A program made the translations under genes and the position numbers. 64,000 nt of DNA from Armigeres subalbatus (lineage: Eukaryota > Arthropoda > Insecta > Diptera > Culicidae). Each line of letters begins with the position of its first letter. Position 1 is the stretch's first letter. The stretch covers positions 392,136,632 to 392,200,631 of the forward strand of contig NC_085141.1 of assembly GCF_024139115.2 (NCBI RefSeq), in the 5' to 3' direction. The notes below the pieces were generated by a model that saw only the letters and a program-made list of their open reading frames with translations, had not been told where the DNA came from and did not search any database. Of the stretch, positions 10,601-21,911 are shown in pieces.

Positions 10601-13600
10601 CTAAACAGATAACACTGAATCAACAATTTGACGCCACAATGCACGGTTCGAGGCCGCATCTCTCCAACATCGGATACGCCCCACGCTCGCCAAGTCGTTT
10701 TGCACCTGGTCTGCCCATCTCGCTCGCTGCGCTCCACGCCGTCTCGTACCTGCCGGATCGGAAGCGAACACCATCTTTGCAGGGTTGCTGTCCGGCATTC
10801 TTGCAACATGTCCTGCCCATCGTACCCTTCCGGCTTTAGCTACCTTCTGGATACTGGGTTCGCCGTAGAGCTGGGCGAGCTCGTGGTTCATCTTTCGCCA
10901 CCACACACCGTCTTCTTGCACACCGCCAAAGATGGTCGTAAGCACCCGTCTCTCGAATACTCCGAGTGCTTGCAAGTCCTCCTCGAGCATTGTCCATGTT
11001 TCATGTCCGTAGAGGACAACCGGTCTTATAAGCGTCTTGTACATGACACATTTGGTCCGGTGGGGAATCTTTTTCGACCGCAGTTTCTTCTGGAGCCCGT
11101 AGTAGGCCCGACTTCCACAGATGATGCGCCTTCGTATTTCACGACTAACGTTGTTGTCAGCCGTTAGCAAGGATCCGAGGTAGACGAATTCCTCGACCAC
11201 CTCGAAGGTATCCGCGTCTATCGTAACACTGCTTCCCAGGCGGGCCCTGTCGCGCTCGGTTCCGCCCACAAGCATGTACTTTGTCTTTGACGCATTCACC
11301 ACCAGTCCAACTTTTGTTGCTTCACGTTTCAGGCGGGTGTACAGTTCTGCCACCTTTGCAAATGTTCGGCCGACAATGTCCATGTCATCCGCGAAGCAAA
11401 TAAATTGACTGGATCTGTTGAAAATCGTACCCCGGCTGTTACACCCGGCTCTCCGCATGACACCTCCTAGCGCAATGTTGAACAACAGGCACGAAAGTCC
11501 ATCACCTTGTCTTAGTCCCCGGCGCGATTCGAACGAACTGGAGTGTTCGCCCGAAATCTTCACACAGTTTTGCACACCATCCACCGTTGCTTTGATCAGT
11601 CTGGTAAGCTTCCCAGGGAAGCTGTTCTCGTCCATAATTTTCCATAGCTCTACGCGGTCTATACTGTCGTATGCCGCTTTGAAATCAACGAACAGATGGT
11701 GCGTTGGGACCTGGTATCCACGGCATTTTTTGAAGGATTTGCCGTACAGTAAAGATCTGGTCCGTTGTCGAGCGGCCGTCAACGAAGCCGGCTTGATAAC
11801 TTCCCACGAACTCATTCACTAATGGTGACAGACGACGGAAGATGATCTGGGATATCACACACTTAATTTTTTTTACCGGGATCTCAGCAAAATGTTGAAC
11901 TTTTACCGAGATTCGCACAGCCGTGCCCCAGCAAACATGTTTTTTGCCGAGATTTCTGTCAAAATTGCTGAAAATCAGCAAATTATTTGCCGAAAATCAG
12001 CTAACAAACGCCATTTTTGCCGGAATATCAGTTTTTTATTTTGCTGGCGCACGGCTGTGCGGATTTTTGCCGAGCTGCAGAAATAAAAACTAAGTGTGCA
12101 CTTTGTAGGCGACATTAAGGATGGTGATCGCTCGAAAGTTCTCACACTCCAGTTTGTCGCCTTTCTTGTAGATGGGGCATATAACCCCTTCCTTCCACTC
12201 CTCCGGTAGCTGTTCGGTTTCCCGGTTCTGACTATCAGTTTGTGCAGGCAAGTGGCCAGCTTTTCCGGGCCCATCTTGATGAGCTCAGCTCCGATACCAT
12301 CCTTACCAGCTGCTTTATTGGTCTTTAGCTGTTGAATGGCATCCTTAACTTCCCTCAAGGTGGGGGCTGGTTGGCTTCCATCGTCCGCTGAACTGACGTA
12401 GTCATCTCCTCCGCTGCCTTGACTTTCACTGCCTGTACTCTCCGCGCCATTCAGATGTTCCTCGTAGTGCTGCTTCCACCTTTCGATCACCACACGTTCG
12501 TCTTTCAAGATGCTCCCATCCTTATCCCGGCACATTTCGGATCGCGGCACGAAGCCTTTGCGGGATGCGTTGAGCTTCTGGTAGAACTTGCGTGTTTCTT
12601 GAGAACGGCACAGCTGTTCCATCTCCTCGCACTCCGCTTCCTCCAGGCGGCGTTTCTTCTCCTGAAAAAGGCGGGTCTGCTGCCTCCGCTTCCGTCTATA
12701 ACGTTCCACGTTCTGCCGGGTACCTTGCTGCAGCGCGACCGCCCGCGCTGCGTCCTTCTCCTCCAGAATCTGTCTGCACTCTTCGTCGAACCAATTGTTC
12801 CGTCGACTTCGACCCATATACCCGACGTTGTTCTCCGCTGCGTCGTTAATGGCTGCTTTGACTGTATTCCAGCAGTCCTCAAATGGGGCCCCATCAAGCT
12901 CACCCTCTTCCGGCAACGCTGCCTCGAGATGCTGCGCGTATGCAGTGGCGACATCAGGTTGCTTCAGTCGCTCTAGGTCGTACCGCGGCGGTCGTCGGTA
13001 CCGAACATTGTTGATGACGGATAGTTTTGGGCGCAGTTTAACCATCACCAGATAGTGGTCAGAGTCGATGTTAGCGCCACGATATGTCCTGACGTCGATA
13101 ATGTCGGAGAAGTGCCGTCCATCAATCAGAACGTGGTCGATTTGTAATTCTGTCTGCAGTGGTGATCTCCAGGTGTACCGATACGGAAGGCTGTGTTGGA
13201 AGTAGGTGCTGCGAATGGCCATATTCTTGGAGGCGGCGAAATCAATTAGTCGTAGGCCGTTTTCGTTCGTCAGCCGGTGAGCGCTGAACTTTCCAATAGT
13301 CGGTCTAAACTCCTCCTCTTGGCCAACCTGAGCGTTCAAATCTCCTATGATGATTTTGACGTCGTGGCTTGGACAGCTGTCGTACTCACGTTCCAGCTGC
13401 GCGTAGAATGTGTCCTTATCATCATCAGTGCTTCCGGAGTGTGGGCTATGGACGTTGATTATGCTGAAGTTGAAGAACCGGCCTTTGATCCTCAACCTGC
13501 ACATTCTTTCATCGATCGGCCACCACCCGATCACGCGCCTTTGCATATCGCCCATCACTATGAATGCTGTTCCCAGCTCGTGTGTGTTGCCGCAGCTCTG

Positions 13601-13840
13601 GTAGATGGTATGATTACCTCTAAACGTTCGCACCATTGATCCCTTCCAACAAACCTCCTGAAGCGCTACGATGCCGAATCCACGGTCCTTGAGCACATCG
13701 GCGAGTATGCGTGTGCTCCCGATGAAGTTGTGAGATTTGCAGTTCCACGAACCGAGTTTCCAATCGCTAGTCCCTTTTCGTCGCAGTGGTCTTCGCCGAT
13801 GGTTCCGGTCCGTACTCTCTTATTGATTGTTCGTTGCTTA
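10601..13840 (-). pseudogene. RTE-type EN-RT ORF, copy 1, disrupted
   Basis: The encoded polyprotein would nick target DNA and reverse-transcribe its RNA. From the N-terminus: WNCKS (about 13720), LQEVCW, GDLNAQVG (13330), IDHVLIDG and SDHYLV (13050) define the AP endonuclease. Then come a charged connector (12400-12900), [31 protein letters not shown], motif A FKAAYDSID, GLRQGDGLSCLLFN (motif B) and FADDMDI (motif C, about 11385). The C-terminus ends ..WRQIVDSVLSV with the stop at 10601. Breaks: an extra T in a six-T run (11726-11731), one base missing near 12223, a TAA near 13823 and the MITE insertion. Confidence 0.8.
11858..12098. mobile_element. MITE, 241 bp, inserted in RTE copy 1
   Basis: Comparison with RTE copy 2 gives the empty site (gatatcactttgtag). 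Removing 11858-12098 plus one CA restores it. The termini are cacacttaattttt and its near-complement aaaaactaagtgtg, with CA duplicated (11856-11857, 12099-12100). An inner inverted repeat, cgcacagccgtgc / gcacggctgtgcg, gives a hairpin. No transposase. Confidence 0.85.
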
Positions 13841-14230
13841 AGTTTTTTTTAAAGGCTGGCTTGCAAGGCCTGACACCAAACCCCCTTAATTTCCGGAGGT
13901 CCATTCCTCCTTATTTCCGGTGGACCATGGTGCACAGTTTCACTTAGAGTCCCTCGCTGGCACTCGGACGATGATCAGCCGCCCCTAACATGGAGAACAG
14001 ACGCTGTTGTGAGCCGATCCTGACATGGAGAACAGACGCTCAATAAGATTTGCACCTCCGGAGAGGAGCAAACCCCCCCGTCCCGGTCAGCATACAACCA
14101 TAGTTCCCACCGGGGTTGTTTACCCGATCTTCCCTAAGGTTGCTCGTATCCCGGCCAGCACCGCGGGGAGGTAGGGATAGGAGTTGCTGGGTAAGAGGCT
14201 AAGGACCGCGAGATGGGGTCTATTTTATTC

Positions 14231-15959
14231 CTTCAGGTACGCGAAGTACCAATGGTACGCTTTACCCAGCATTTGCCGTGCCAATACAGACATAAGCTAA
14301 TTTTGCGGTATGAAAAACAAAATATATGTACTCAGTGCGACTCAAGATGCACGATATTGTGTAAATAGTACTATACTGCCAGGATTCGCATAAGTGTCCC
14401 ATGTAAATTTTTGACGATTCTGATTTTCTTTCAGAAATCGGTTTAAAATTGTCTCCTGTTTCAGAAAAACTGATGAAATTGTAGGCTTTTTTCGTGAAAT
14501 ATGAAAATCAAATCCCACTTGTGTTGTCTCATCTTGATATTTACTCGCATAAATGTCAGATTCTATATTTTGGTACTCTTTTACACAAAAAATAAGCTTT
14601 AATATAGTCCATTTATTTGTCCCATGGAAATATATACAGATAAAGAGTATCATGCAAAAGTTTTGGAAAAATTCTATTTTTTTTTATTATTCCTTTTTCC
14701 ATGTAAAAACAAGTTTGAAAAATTCAACAGCAAATTAAACAAGTCGAAGAAAACTTACATGGGACTATGATGCAAATAAAGGCAGGATACAACTAAAACA
14801 CAAGCATAATATTCAAGGATCAAATTCTAAATGATTATCTTCTACTGGTGACCACTCGGACTGCTTTCCAGGATGTTTCAATATTTGGTTCACTTGAATT
14901 GTGCGCTTGATTAATTCAGCTGTGGCTTCCTCATAACATATTAATTAACCAGCGTATCTTTCATAAACTCCTTGATTGGAAATACAGGGGGCTGGGGAGG
15001 TGTAAGGTGGAGTTAACGAAATGTTTACATGCTCTATGTTTTTTAAAACCAGTGCTCACTACAAGGAAAATAAAATTAAGAATCTCAAAATTAGACCATG
15101 CACGATTAAACATGATCCTTTTTCATTCTATTCTTTACTGGAGATTGTAGGAGGGTTGCATTCGTGACGGGATTGGCGGACATTTATTAAATTTATTTTC
15201 AGAAGTTTTTATAAATTCATGTTTTCCGAATGTATTTACCGACCATGTTGACGTTCGAAAAAAAAATTTAATTGCGAGGGTGACGTTTTGAATCGTTGTT
15301 TCAACTTGCCCCGCACCACGCATTTCTATTTGCCCCGATGGATTGAAAATGTGTAGCAAATTCAAACGATCAAAATCCAAAAAATAAACGGGTCTTCCAT
15401 CGATTTTTCATAATCATTATGCGTATTCAACATTGAATGATTATCTACTTTGAAAATTTGATGAAAAAACTCTTCCAAACATCATTTTGAGACCTGTTTC
15501 ATTGGCACGTCAAAAATTTGGTTTGAATTTTGCAAAGGGCGAAAAATAAACAGTGGCCGGAATTGCTTTTAGTGGCTGCAATCTTCCGGGAATGGCAGTC
15601 AGAATGTGTGTTTAGGGGAGTAGTTTGTCGAAAAAAAAAATCGGGGCACTCGGCCATTTCTGATCTTAATTACAGCTTCCGTTTCAACTTACCCCGCATT
15701 TCAACTTGCCCCGGTGTACCTTATTATTTTTTTTAAATCATTTTTTAGTGCCTGCTCACCGAAGCCTCATGCACGAGCTGACTCGCTTGCGATTCTGCAT
15801 GGAGAGCATCGCGCATGAGTTTTTCACGCAGAATCGCATCGTTTCGCTCATTCGCCGAAAAATGATTTCGCTTCAAAAAGTGTTAATACCCAATCGAAGT
15901 GTATTTTATGTTTACGTATAGATTTGTTATCCATTGTTTTATGCAAAGAAAGTTATTCC
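14231..15959. other. Intergenic with scattered repeats, no gene
   Basis: 14231-15280 shows nothing recognisable. 15285-15720 holds several 'ttcaacttgccccg' motifs, the same family as the 205-bp element at 10348. 15706-15921 is an open frame without recognisable content. Confidence 0.45.
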
Positions 15960-16310
15960 GTTGAATTTAACGAAGAAGAACCGCAATGATGCAAATCGTG
16001 AGTCGAATCATGGACGATTCTCTGGGACATGAGTCGGGTGAAGTTTTCCTAGCGCTTGATTTGAATCGTAGGTGAGGACAAGTTGTGCGTATGCCGGAAG
16101 AGAGATCAGCAAAAGTCATTTTTAGCAGAGAACCTGGAAGAGGATGTCCGCTCCGGGATTGACCCCGCACTCGCTGGCTGTGTGCAATCAAAGAAGATGT
16201 GCGTGCATCCGGCTTGTAGGGAGACTGGCGGCTGGCAGCCCAAGAACGAGCGACATGGAACAAGACATTACATTCGGATGATGATGATGAAGAAGAAGAA
16301 GACATATTGA
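15960..16310 (+). pseudogene. RTE-like 3' end fragment with (GAT)/(GAA) tail
   Basis: Frames read MQIVSRIMDDSLG...VFLALDLNRR, then VVRMPEERSAKVIFSREPG, then GCVQSKKMC and GGWQPKNERHG. The RMP..RSAK..F...PG block matches in position the ARMPDSNPAKMVFASDPAG block near the C-terminus of the RTE copies in this window. It ends in a gatgatgatgaagaagaagaag tail. Frameshifts separate the parts. Strongly 5' truncated. Confidence 0.45.
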
Positions 16311-16318
16311 CCAGTTGT

Positions 16319-16660
16319 TCATTTCGGCTAAATGACATATTTTTCGGCCATATGGCTCTTTCCGTCGTTAGACTGAAAGTCATTCAGCAAAGGAAAAATG
16401 ATCGAATGCCACTTAGTCGATTGTCATTTAGCCGGATTCCTTTTGGCTGAATGAGACGTTTGACCGAAACGGTTATAAGGTCGAAAATAGTTTGGTCGAA
16501 AATGTCATTTGGCTGTAAGCGACATATGGCCGGATCATAAAGCCAAAAAGGTCGACCCGTTTGAGCTATTCGGACAAATGATTTTTTTTGCAAAATAATG
16601 AGTTTAGTTAGACAAACAACACTTTCGGCCGTATGTCCATTTCTGTCGAATAAAATTTCG
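16319..16660. repeat. Diverged 'ttggccgaa' minisatellite-like DNA
   Basis: Repeated words such as catttagccg, tcggccatatgg, atttggctg and tttgaccgaa at irregular spacing resemble decayed units of the 17-bp repeat at 54314-56144. Confidence 0.4.
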
Positions 16661-18446
16661 GACAAATAGTCGGTAAATTATTTGCAATTTTCATACGAAT
16701 TTTTTTGAGAGTTTCCACAAGAAGTGATTCGTTTTCAACAAAATTTGGTATGAGCCTCCATGTCCGTTCTCGTGGTTCATGTCCGACAATGGTTATCGGA
16801 TTCCGGAGATATTCCGGGTTTTTCGAAACGTAAACTTGTGATGGATATTAGAATAAGTTGTGGTTGAAAAGTTTTCAAAACATAATAATATCAGAAATCA
16901 CAAATAAAAAATGGCTCTCACTGATTAGAACCATATTTATTGTATTGCGATTTGGAATCGGACCAGAATCAAGTGAAGGGGGCAGGCCACAAATTCATTT
17001 GAATCAAACTTTTTGACAGATGTTCCACTATAATTTTACTTCAGAAAGCTTCTAATTTGTCAAGAAGGAAATATCAATGGGACAGACGGATACTGGAGTC
17101 ACTGGGCTCCCTCGGGGAACCTATTGATGGGGATATTTCTATTTCAGCGCCAAAATCAGTCATTCAACGATTCTTTTTCATGACTTATGATCAGGATGTG
17201 AAGTACGATTATAACATGGACCGAAGGTCACTCTAACTGCTTCCAAGAGCTTCGGATTGCCCCAGGGGAACTTGTAAAAGGTAGGTAATGTGATGGAATG
17301 TATTCCAATAAAACAATTTGCTATCATTTCTACTGTCACTAGTAGGTACCCCAGATTTATTATACAATAAAGTCAAGCCTGTTTTTCGTGAAGCTTAATG
17401 CAGTCAGCTAGATTCCGAGTCGATATCACAGCCCTCGCCCAATCCTACCATTCAGGTTGAACACCGATAATGAACTCAGTTAATAAATTTTGATGCGACT
17501 CGCCTTCATTATGCACATATTATTATGCGCAACGAAAGCACATACAATCAGCGTAATCTGGGGTAGGAAACTCTAGCTTGCATTGCGAATGAACAGGGGA
17601 TCGAAAAGTGGAGAAGCGCTCAGCACACAAACACACACTCTAATTTTAAATAGCTTTTTATTGACAACAAATGAATGGTCCTGGCCATAGATAGAAACGA
17701 CCGAACCCGAATCGGCTTACGACCTATAATAGAGTTATGTCCTGCGTTGGCTTTGTTGGTTCGTGCCGGCTGACCACTCTCCCGATGTAGATCCTACATT
17801 GAACTTATGGCTATTTACGCTAACCTAATCGAATTCCAGCATATAGTGAGTGTATGTTTGCAGTAGCGGACTATAAACAAATATAAAATAGGATGAAATT
17901 AGAGGAAACCTAAATAACGAATATGGTGACACGGTCGCATAGTTTGGTTGGCGGAGAGAGCGATGGGGCTTGTGGGTGACTGGAATGCAATTATTGTACT
18001 CTGGGACTAATGCCACAGAAACCGAGCAGTGACAGTAGGTGTGAAAAAATGAGACCAATCCGCGGGTAGCTCGGTGCCACTGACAATTTATCTCCTCTCT
18101 GGCACATTACGGTTGATACGATGGGCCTGACTGGTAGCAGCACTTTCAATATACGTTTTATTACGCTTGACATGATGATTATTGTGATGCACTTTTCGGG
18201 GTTAGAGTATTGCCTACGATTCGTACTAATGGAGGCACACCTTTGCACAGAATTATGTAAATGATGTTTATTTTAGTATAGTTTTAGTGTGCATCTGGTA
18301 ATGGAATCTTGAACCATTCCAACTATGAAATAGTACACATTGTGTTGATTTATATCATGTACTGTCAGGCTAACATTTTATTCAAAAATATGTGTATGTG
18401 AAGCTCAAACTATAAAATCTTCATGTTGATTAGTTGGATAGTACAA
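16661..18446. other. Intergenic, no gene recognised
   Basis: Only short frames. 17640-17800 (ctttttattgacaacaaatg ... cggctgaccactctcccgat) is GC-richer and could be part of an LTR, but I see no matching second copy in the window. Confidence 0.4.
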
Positions 18447-18650
18447 TTAGGCGAAAAGAAATGAACTGTGAGAGAGATTCCGTATACGAAGCGGCCAAAA
18501 TCGTTCCCGTACGAAAGCTGCCAGAAGCTGCGGACCGGCGAGTAGGAGTTTCCGGTGGTAGTGCACCATTATCATTTCTGTGAGATGATGCTTGTCCGGC
18601 AGGATTATAGGGTGCCGTTGGTCATCCCAGTCAACCACAGATCGTATATG
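18447..18650 (-). pseudogene. BEL/Pao integrase fragment
   Basis: A 63-codon minus-strand frame contains HPIILPDKHHLTEMIM, HYHRKLL.AGPQLL and FVRERFWPLRIRNL. This is the characteristic start of BEL/Pao integrase, with the H..HYH part of the zinc-binding region; the second cysteine pair is lost. It may be the downstream part of the BEL copy at 35985-37054, since strand and protein order agree and about 25 residues are missing between the two. Confidence 0.7.
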
Positions 18651-19312
18651 AAAGGAGAAATTTTATCGCAAATACTGCTATTTTATATCTAACTCTTATA
18701 TGACTACTTATAAAAATAGTCGAAATATGATTACAGTCGTAAATAATACCTAGTAATGGAATATATGCGACTGTTTTCAAAAATGTCATAAATCAGTATA
18801 AAAAATATCAGTGTAATCGGACTGAATCACAAAAATCGCTTATACATACGCGTGTTGTCATGTTAATCGTATATTCATATGCGATGTACCTATATATTTT
18901 GTTACTTCAGACCGTTAATCAAAGACCACTCCACTGCACATTTCGACAAAATTATTTTCATTTGCACTTACCTACTTCACTCTATCCGATATTTTTAAAT
19001 TGTAACTTTCACTTCTACGCTATTATCACTCCCCGACAATGACTAAAACAACTAAAAACATCCGAATGAAACATCTCGAGAGTAATCAAAGGGATATAAA
19101 TCACTACTGGTGTTGACATTTCATTATTGTTTACATTCATGCAGAGTCGTTTGCAATGCTGCATTATCGTTATTATGTATGATAATTATCGGAATAATCC
19201 AAATCTGTTTTCATATACGATTCAAGCTGCATTTACACGTAAAGCAACAAGGTACTTAAATCGTATCAATGTAGTATGTATCGTATACTGTATGATTATG
19301 ATTGTCAAAACT
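18651..19312. other. AT-rich intergenic, no gene
   Basis: Lies just beyond the env-like remnant, where a gypsy 3' LTR would be expected. No LTR pair can be recognised because the 5' LTR is not in the window. Confidence 0.4.
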
Positions 19313-19655
19313 CTACTGCTTTTCAAGAGTTGCTGAGTAGTACATGGGTAAAGCATCTGCCTTCAGATCCAGTGGTCGAATGTACGAGACAGTGTTGTTT
19401 ACATTTATTCTTTTATTATTTTCACCGAATCGTTCCACGGTTTTAAATGAGTGTATGATTTTTTCTATGTATTTGATGTTATCTTCTAGTGATTCCAAAC
19501 TAATCTTATGTAGTGTTCTATCGTATCCTATCCTTATCCGTACTGTTTTTGTTTTTATGGCCACCATGCCATTGTTATTCGATATTTCCTTATATGTAGT
19601 CGCATTTATCAGGTGGATGAAGATTAATCTGAAAAAGGAACATATTTCATTTGTT
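19313..19655 (-). pseudogene. Env-like remnant of the gypsy element (N-terminal part)
   Basis: Downstream of the integrase stop, a tttttcag splice-acceptor-like sequence (about 19640) precedes an open frame. It starts with a hydrophobic stretch (LIFIHLINAT, signal-peptide-like) and is followed by roughly 105 codons to a stop at 19313. Errantivirus-like gypsy elements carry a spliced env ORF exactly here. The frame is far shorter than a whole envelope protein, so it is truncated and not functional. The identification rests on position, acceptor and signal-like start, not on a clear catalytic or fusion motif. Confidence 0.4.
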
Positions 19656-19697
19656 TAATGTTTTGTTCTGTTGACGGCTTTAAGGTGTTATATGTTT

Positions 19698-20583
19698 TTA
19701 TTTTTTAATCCGATTTTTATGTATTTTTATGTCATTACTATCTATGTATGTGAGTTCGTTATTAGTTTTAACTGATGAAATTTTATATGGGTCTCTATCT
19801 TTATTTAGTCTTTGATTATTATTGATATAAAGTTTTTCATTCTGATTTAGATGTTTAGGGCTTTCATTATTTGAAAATTTTTTCTCGTGATTTATTTTTC
19901 TTTTGTTAAGCTCAACTTTAACGGCCGATTGAATTTTACGAAAGTTTTTTGCTATTTTCTCCTGATTGGTTGAATTTGATGAGTTGAAAACTACTTCCCG
20001 TGGTTTTTGATTGATTGCTGAATGAAAAGTATTATTGTAAACGTCAACCAAAACGTTAATTATTCCGTTAAGGCTCAAATCTTCGAATTTTGCATGGAGA
20101 GTACGATAGAGTTAGATTAATGTGGAGTGGAATCTTTCTACGATTCCGTTAGAACAAGAATTACTCGCGTTATGGATTTCGATGTTTAAATCGTTGAGCA
20201 AACCGACGAAATCAATGGATTTAAATGAAGGTTCTTGGTCGCTTACTATAGTCTTTGGTCTACCGAATTGTCTTATGTGCTCGGTGATTGCGTGTTTCAT
20301 ATCGACAATTGTTCTTGTTTGAAGCGGAATAACGTTTGCAAACTTCGAAAACGAATCGACTACAGCGAGCCATTTCTGACCTTTCATGAAAAACACATCA
20401 ATGTGGATTCTATCAAAGACAGTTTCACCAAAAGTACTTTTTTGGATTAATTTTGGAGGTTTGCGATCGTATTTGCTACGTTTGCAAATATCGCAAGAAT
20501 TTATGAAAATTTTGAGCTTTCTTTCTAGCTCGAGGAGTATCTTTGTAAAATCTGTCTTTTATTTTCTTTTAACCCTCGATGTC
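19698..20583 (-). pseudogene. Ty3/gypsy integrase, catalytic core and C-terminus
   Basis: Integrase inserts the element's cDNA. From upstream: a CDICKRSKYD zinc-finger half (about 20475), VVDSFSKFA (first Asp), TIVSDQEPSF (second Asp) and NGIVERFHSTL (Glu), the D,D,E triad, then NNTFHSAINQKPREVVFN and a basic, asparagine-rich tail ending HKNRIKK with the stop at 19698. The core frame (20112-20396) and the tail frame (19698-20078) are separated by a stop/frameshift near 20100. Upstream, the gene is cut at 20583 by the I-like LINE insertion and resumes at 21561. Confidence 0.8.
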
Positions 20584-21560
20584 TCAGAAATGTTCTCCAG
20601 ATTTTTTTGTAATATGTTCTGATAGCTTAAGTTGTCTTAAAGCAATTGAGTCTAATAGTTTTAAATCTAAAACTCACCATATAGTTTTAATGATAAAAGA
20701 ATTGTTGTTTAAATTACATTTACAAGGTTTCATTATTAAACTGGTTTGGGTTCCTGCTCATTGTAAAATTTATGGCAATGAACAGGCAGATAGTTTAGCT
20801 AAATTGGGTGTGCGTTGTGGTGTTGTTTTTAATCGCAATATATCATCCTCTGAATATTTTGTTAAACTAAAACAATATTCTAAAAATACTTGGCAATTGT
20901 CTTGGGACTCTAGTGATAAAGGTCGTTGGTGTCATTCTATTTTACCAATAGTTGATAAAAATCCATGGTTTTCTAAATTATCAATTAATAGAAATTTTAT
21001 TTGTACTTTTTCTAGGTTAATATCGAATCATTATATTTGTAATAGCCATTTATATAGAATAAATATCAAAGACTCTAATTTATGTGAGTGTGGTCAATCT
21101 TATGAGGATATCGATCATATAGTTTTCCATTGTTCTAATTACGTTTCTCCTAGAAATAATTTTTTTGTAGATATTTTAAAATTAGATAACCAGTTACCAT
21201 CATCAGTTCGTGATATTTTAGGAAGAAAATATCTTCCTATGTTGAAATTACTGTTTCGTTTTCTAAATGATATTTCTTATTTCGTTTGATTCTGCTCTTT
21301 TTTTTTGTTTTCTTTCCCTTTCGTTTCAGTTTGTAAGTGAAGAATGATCATCATCGTGATATTTTCGCTTGAAGTACCTGGCTCCTCAATGGATTTACGC
21401 CGCATGAGCCTTTAATTTTAAATTTTATTTTGTAACGTTATTTGAAAAGATGAAGAGGTTTTGTGCCTTTTTGAGAAGTAATTCTTAAAGAATTCACTCA
21501 AAGGGGTTTTTCCCTCTTCCAAATTTTTTGTTAAAAATAAAAATAAATAAATAAATAAAT
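20584..21560 (+). mobile_element. 5'-truncated I-like LINE fragment (RNase H part) with 13-bp TSD
   Basis: A 977-bp insertion in gypsy integrase, flanked by aaccctcgatgtc at 20571-20583 and 21561-21573. The open frame runs to the TGA at 21287-21289. It encodes RNase H motifs (CSDSLSCLKAI, WVPAHCKIYGNEQADSLAK) and, towards the C-terminus, a CECG..YEDIDHIVFHC zinc-knuckle-like motif, as in I-group elements. A 3' UTR and an (AAAT)n tail follow (21531-21560). The EN and RT domains are missing, as in typical 5'-truncated copies. The frame starts in flanking sequence, so no native start exists. Confidence 0.85.
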
Positions 21561-21903
21561 AACCCTCGATGTCCATATCCATGGGTACTTTCGATCAGCT
21601 CGTCCTGATCGAAAACTTTGAAAATTGTATTAGCCGAAAAATGTATTCTGTATGTTTCTTGTATAAGCTGTAGTAGGGATACGGGAGCTTTGATGCAATT
21701 AATACCTTTAGGATTTAGGCATCTTTTGAAAACGTTCACCACATCCGCTTCGGTGTATTCTGGTTGGGCAATTATGTATCTGTTATATTTGGGAAAAACA
21801 GCTTCGTGGAAATCTGTTTTAATTCGAGCAATTTTAAAAATTAATTGTGTCTTGAAAAAATTAATCGGTCTTTCCGTGCTTTTTTGTAAAATAATCGTCG
21901 CTA
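21561..21903 (-). pseudogene. Ty3/gypsy pol segment between RNase H and integrase
   Basis: The minus-strand frame contains CIKAPVSLLQLIQETYRIHF and ends in ESTHGYGHRG, the HxxxH half of the integrase zinc finger. The missing CxxC half is at about 20475, beyond the LINE insertion. The other side is cut by the hAT element at 21912. Confidence 0.7.
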
Positions 21904-21911
21904 GTATCAGC

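Larger units (their letters stand above)
10570..14230 (-). mobile_element. RTE-type non-LTR retrotransposon, copy 1
   Basis: A single-ORF LINE lying on the minus strand. The 5' UTR is at about 13860-14230 (longer than in copy 2) and the 3' tail is an aaataaatgaaatgaatg-type short repeat at 10570-10595. It is nearly identical in sequence to copy 2 (46419-49730), apart from a 241-bp MITE at 11858-12098 and small indels. Both ends look close to complete, but I could not find a TSD. Assignment to RTE rests on the single EN-RT ORF, the short-repeat tail and the protein type. Confidence 0.8.

Noticed and set aside
10628..11167. 179-codon plus-strand frame in RTE copy 1 (also 46471-47010 in copy 2)
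   Set aside because: It lies antisense to the RT-coding strand, with cysteine/serine-rich content typical of an antisense shadow frame.
19330..19385. tRNA-like stretch (gggtaaagcatctgccttca...ggtcgaatgt)
   Set aside because: The anticodon region folds as a 5-bp stem with a 4-base loop and there is no acceptor stem; it lies inside the env-like frame on the other strand.
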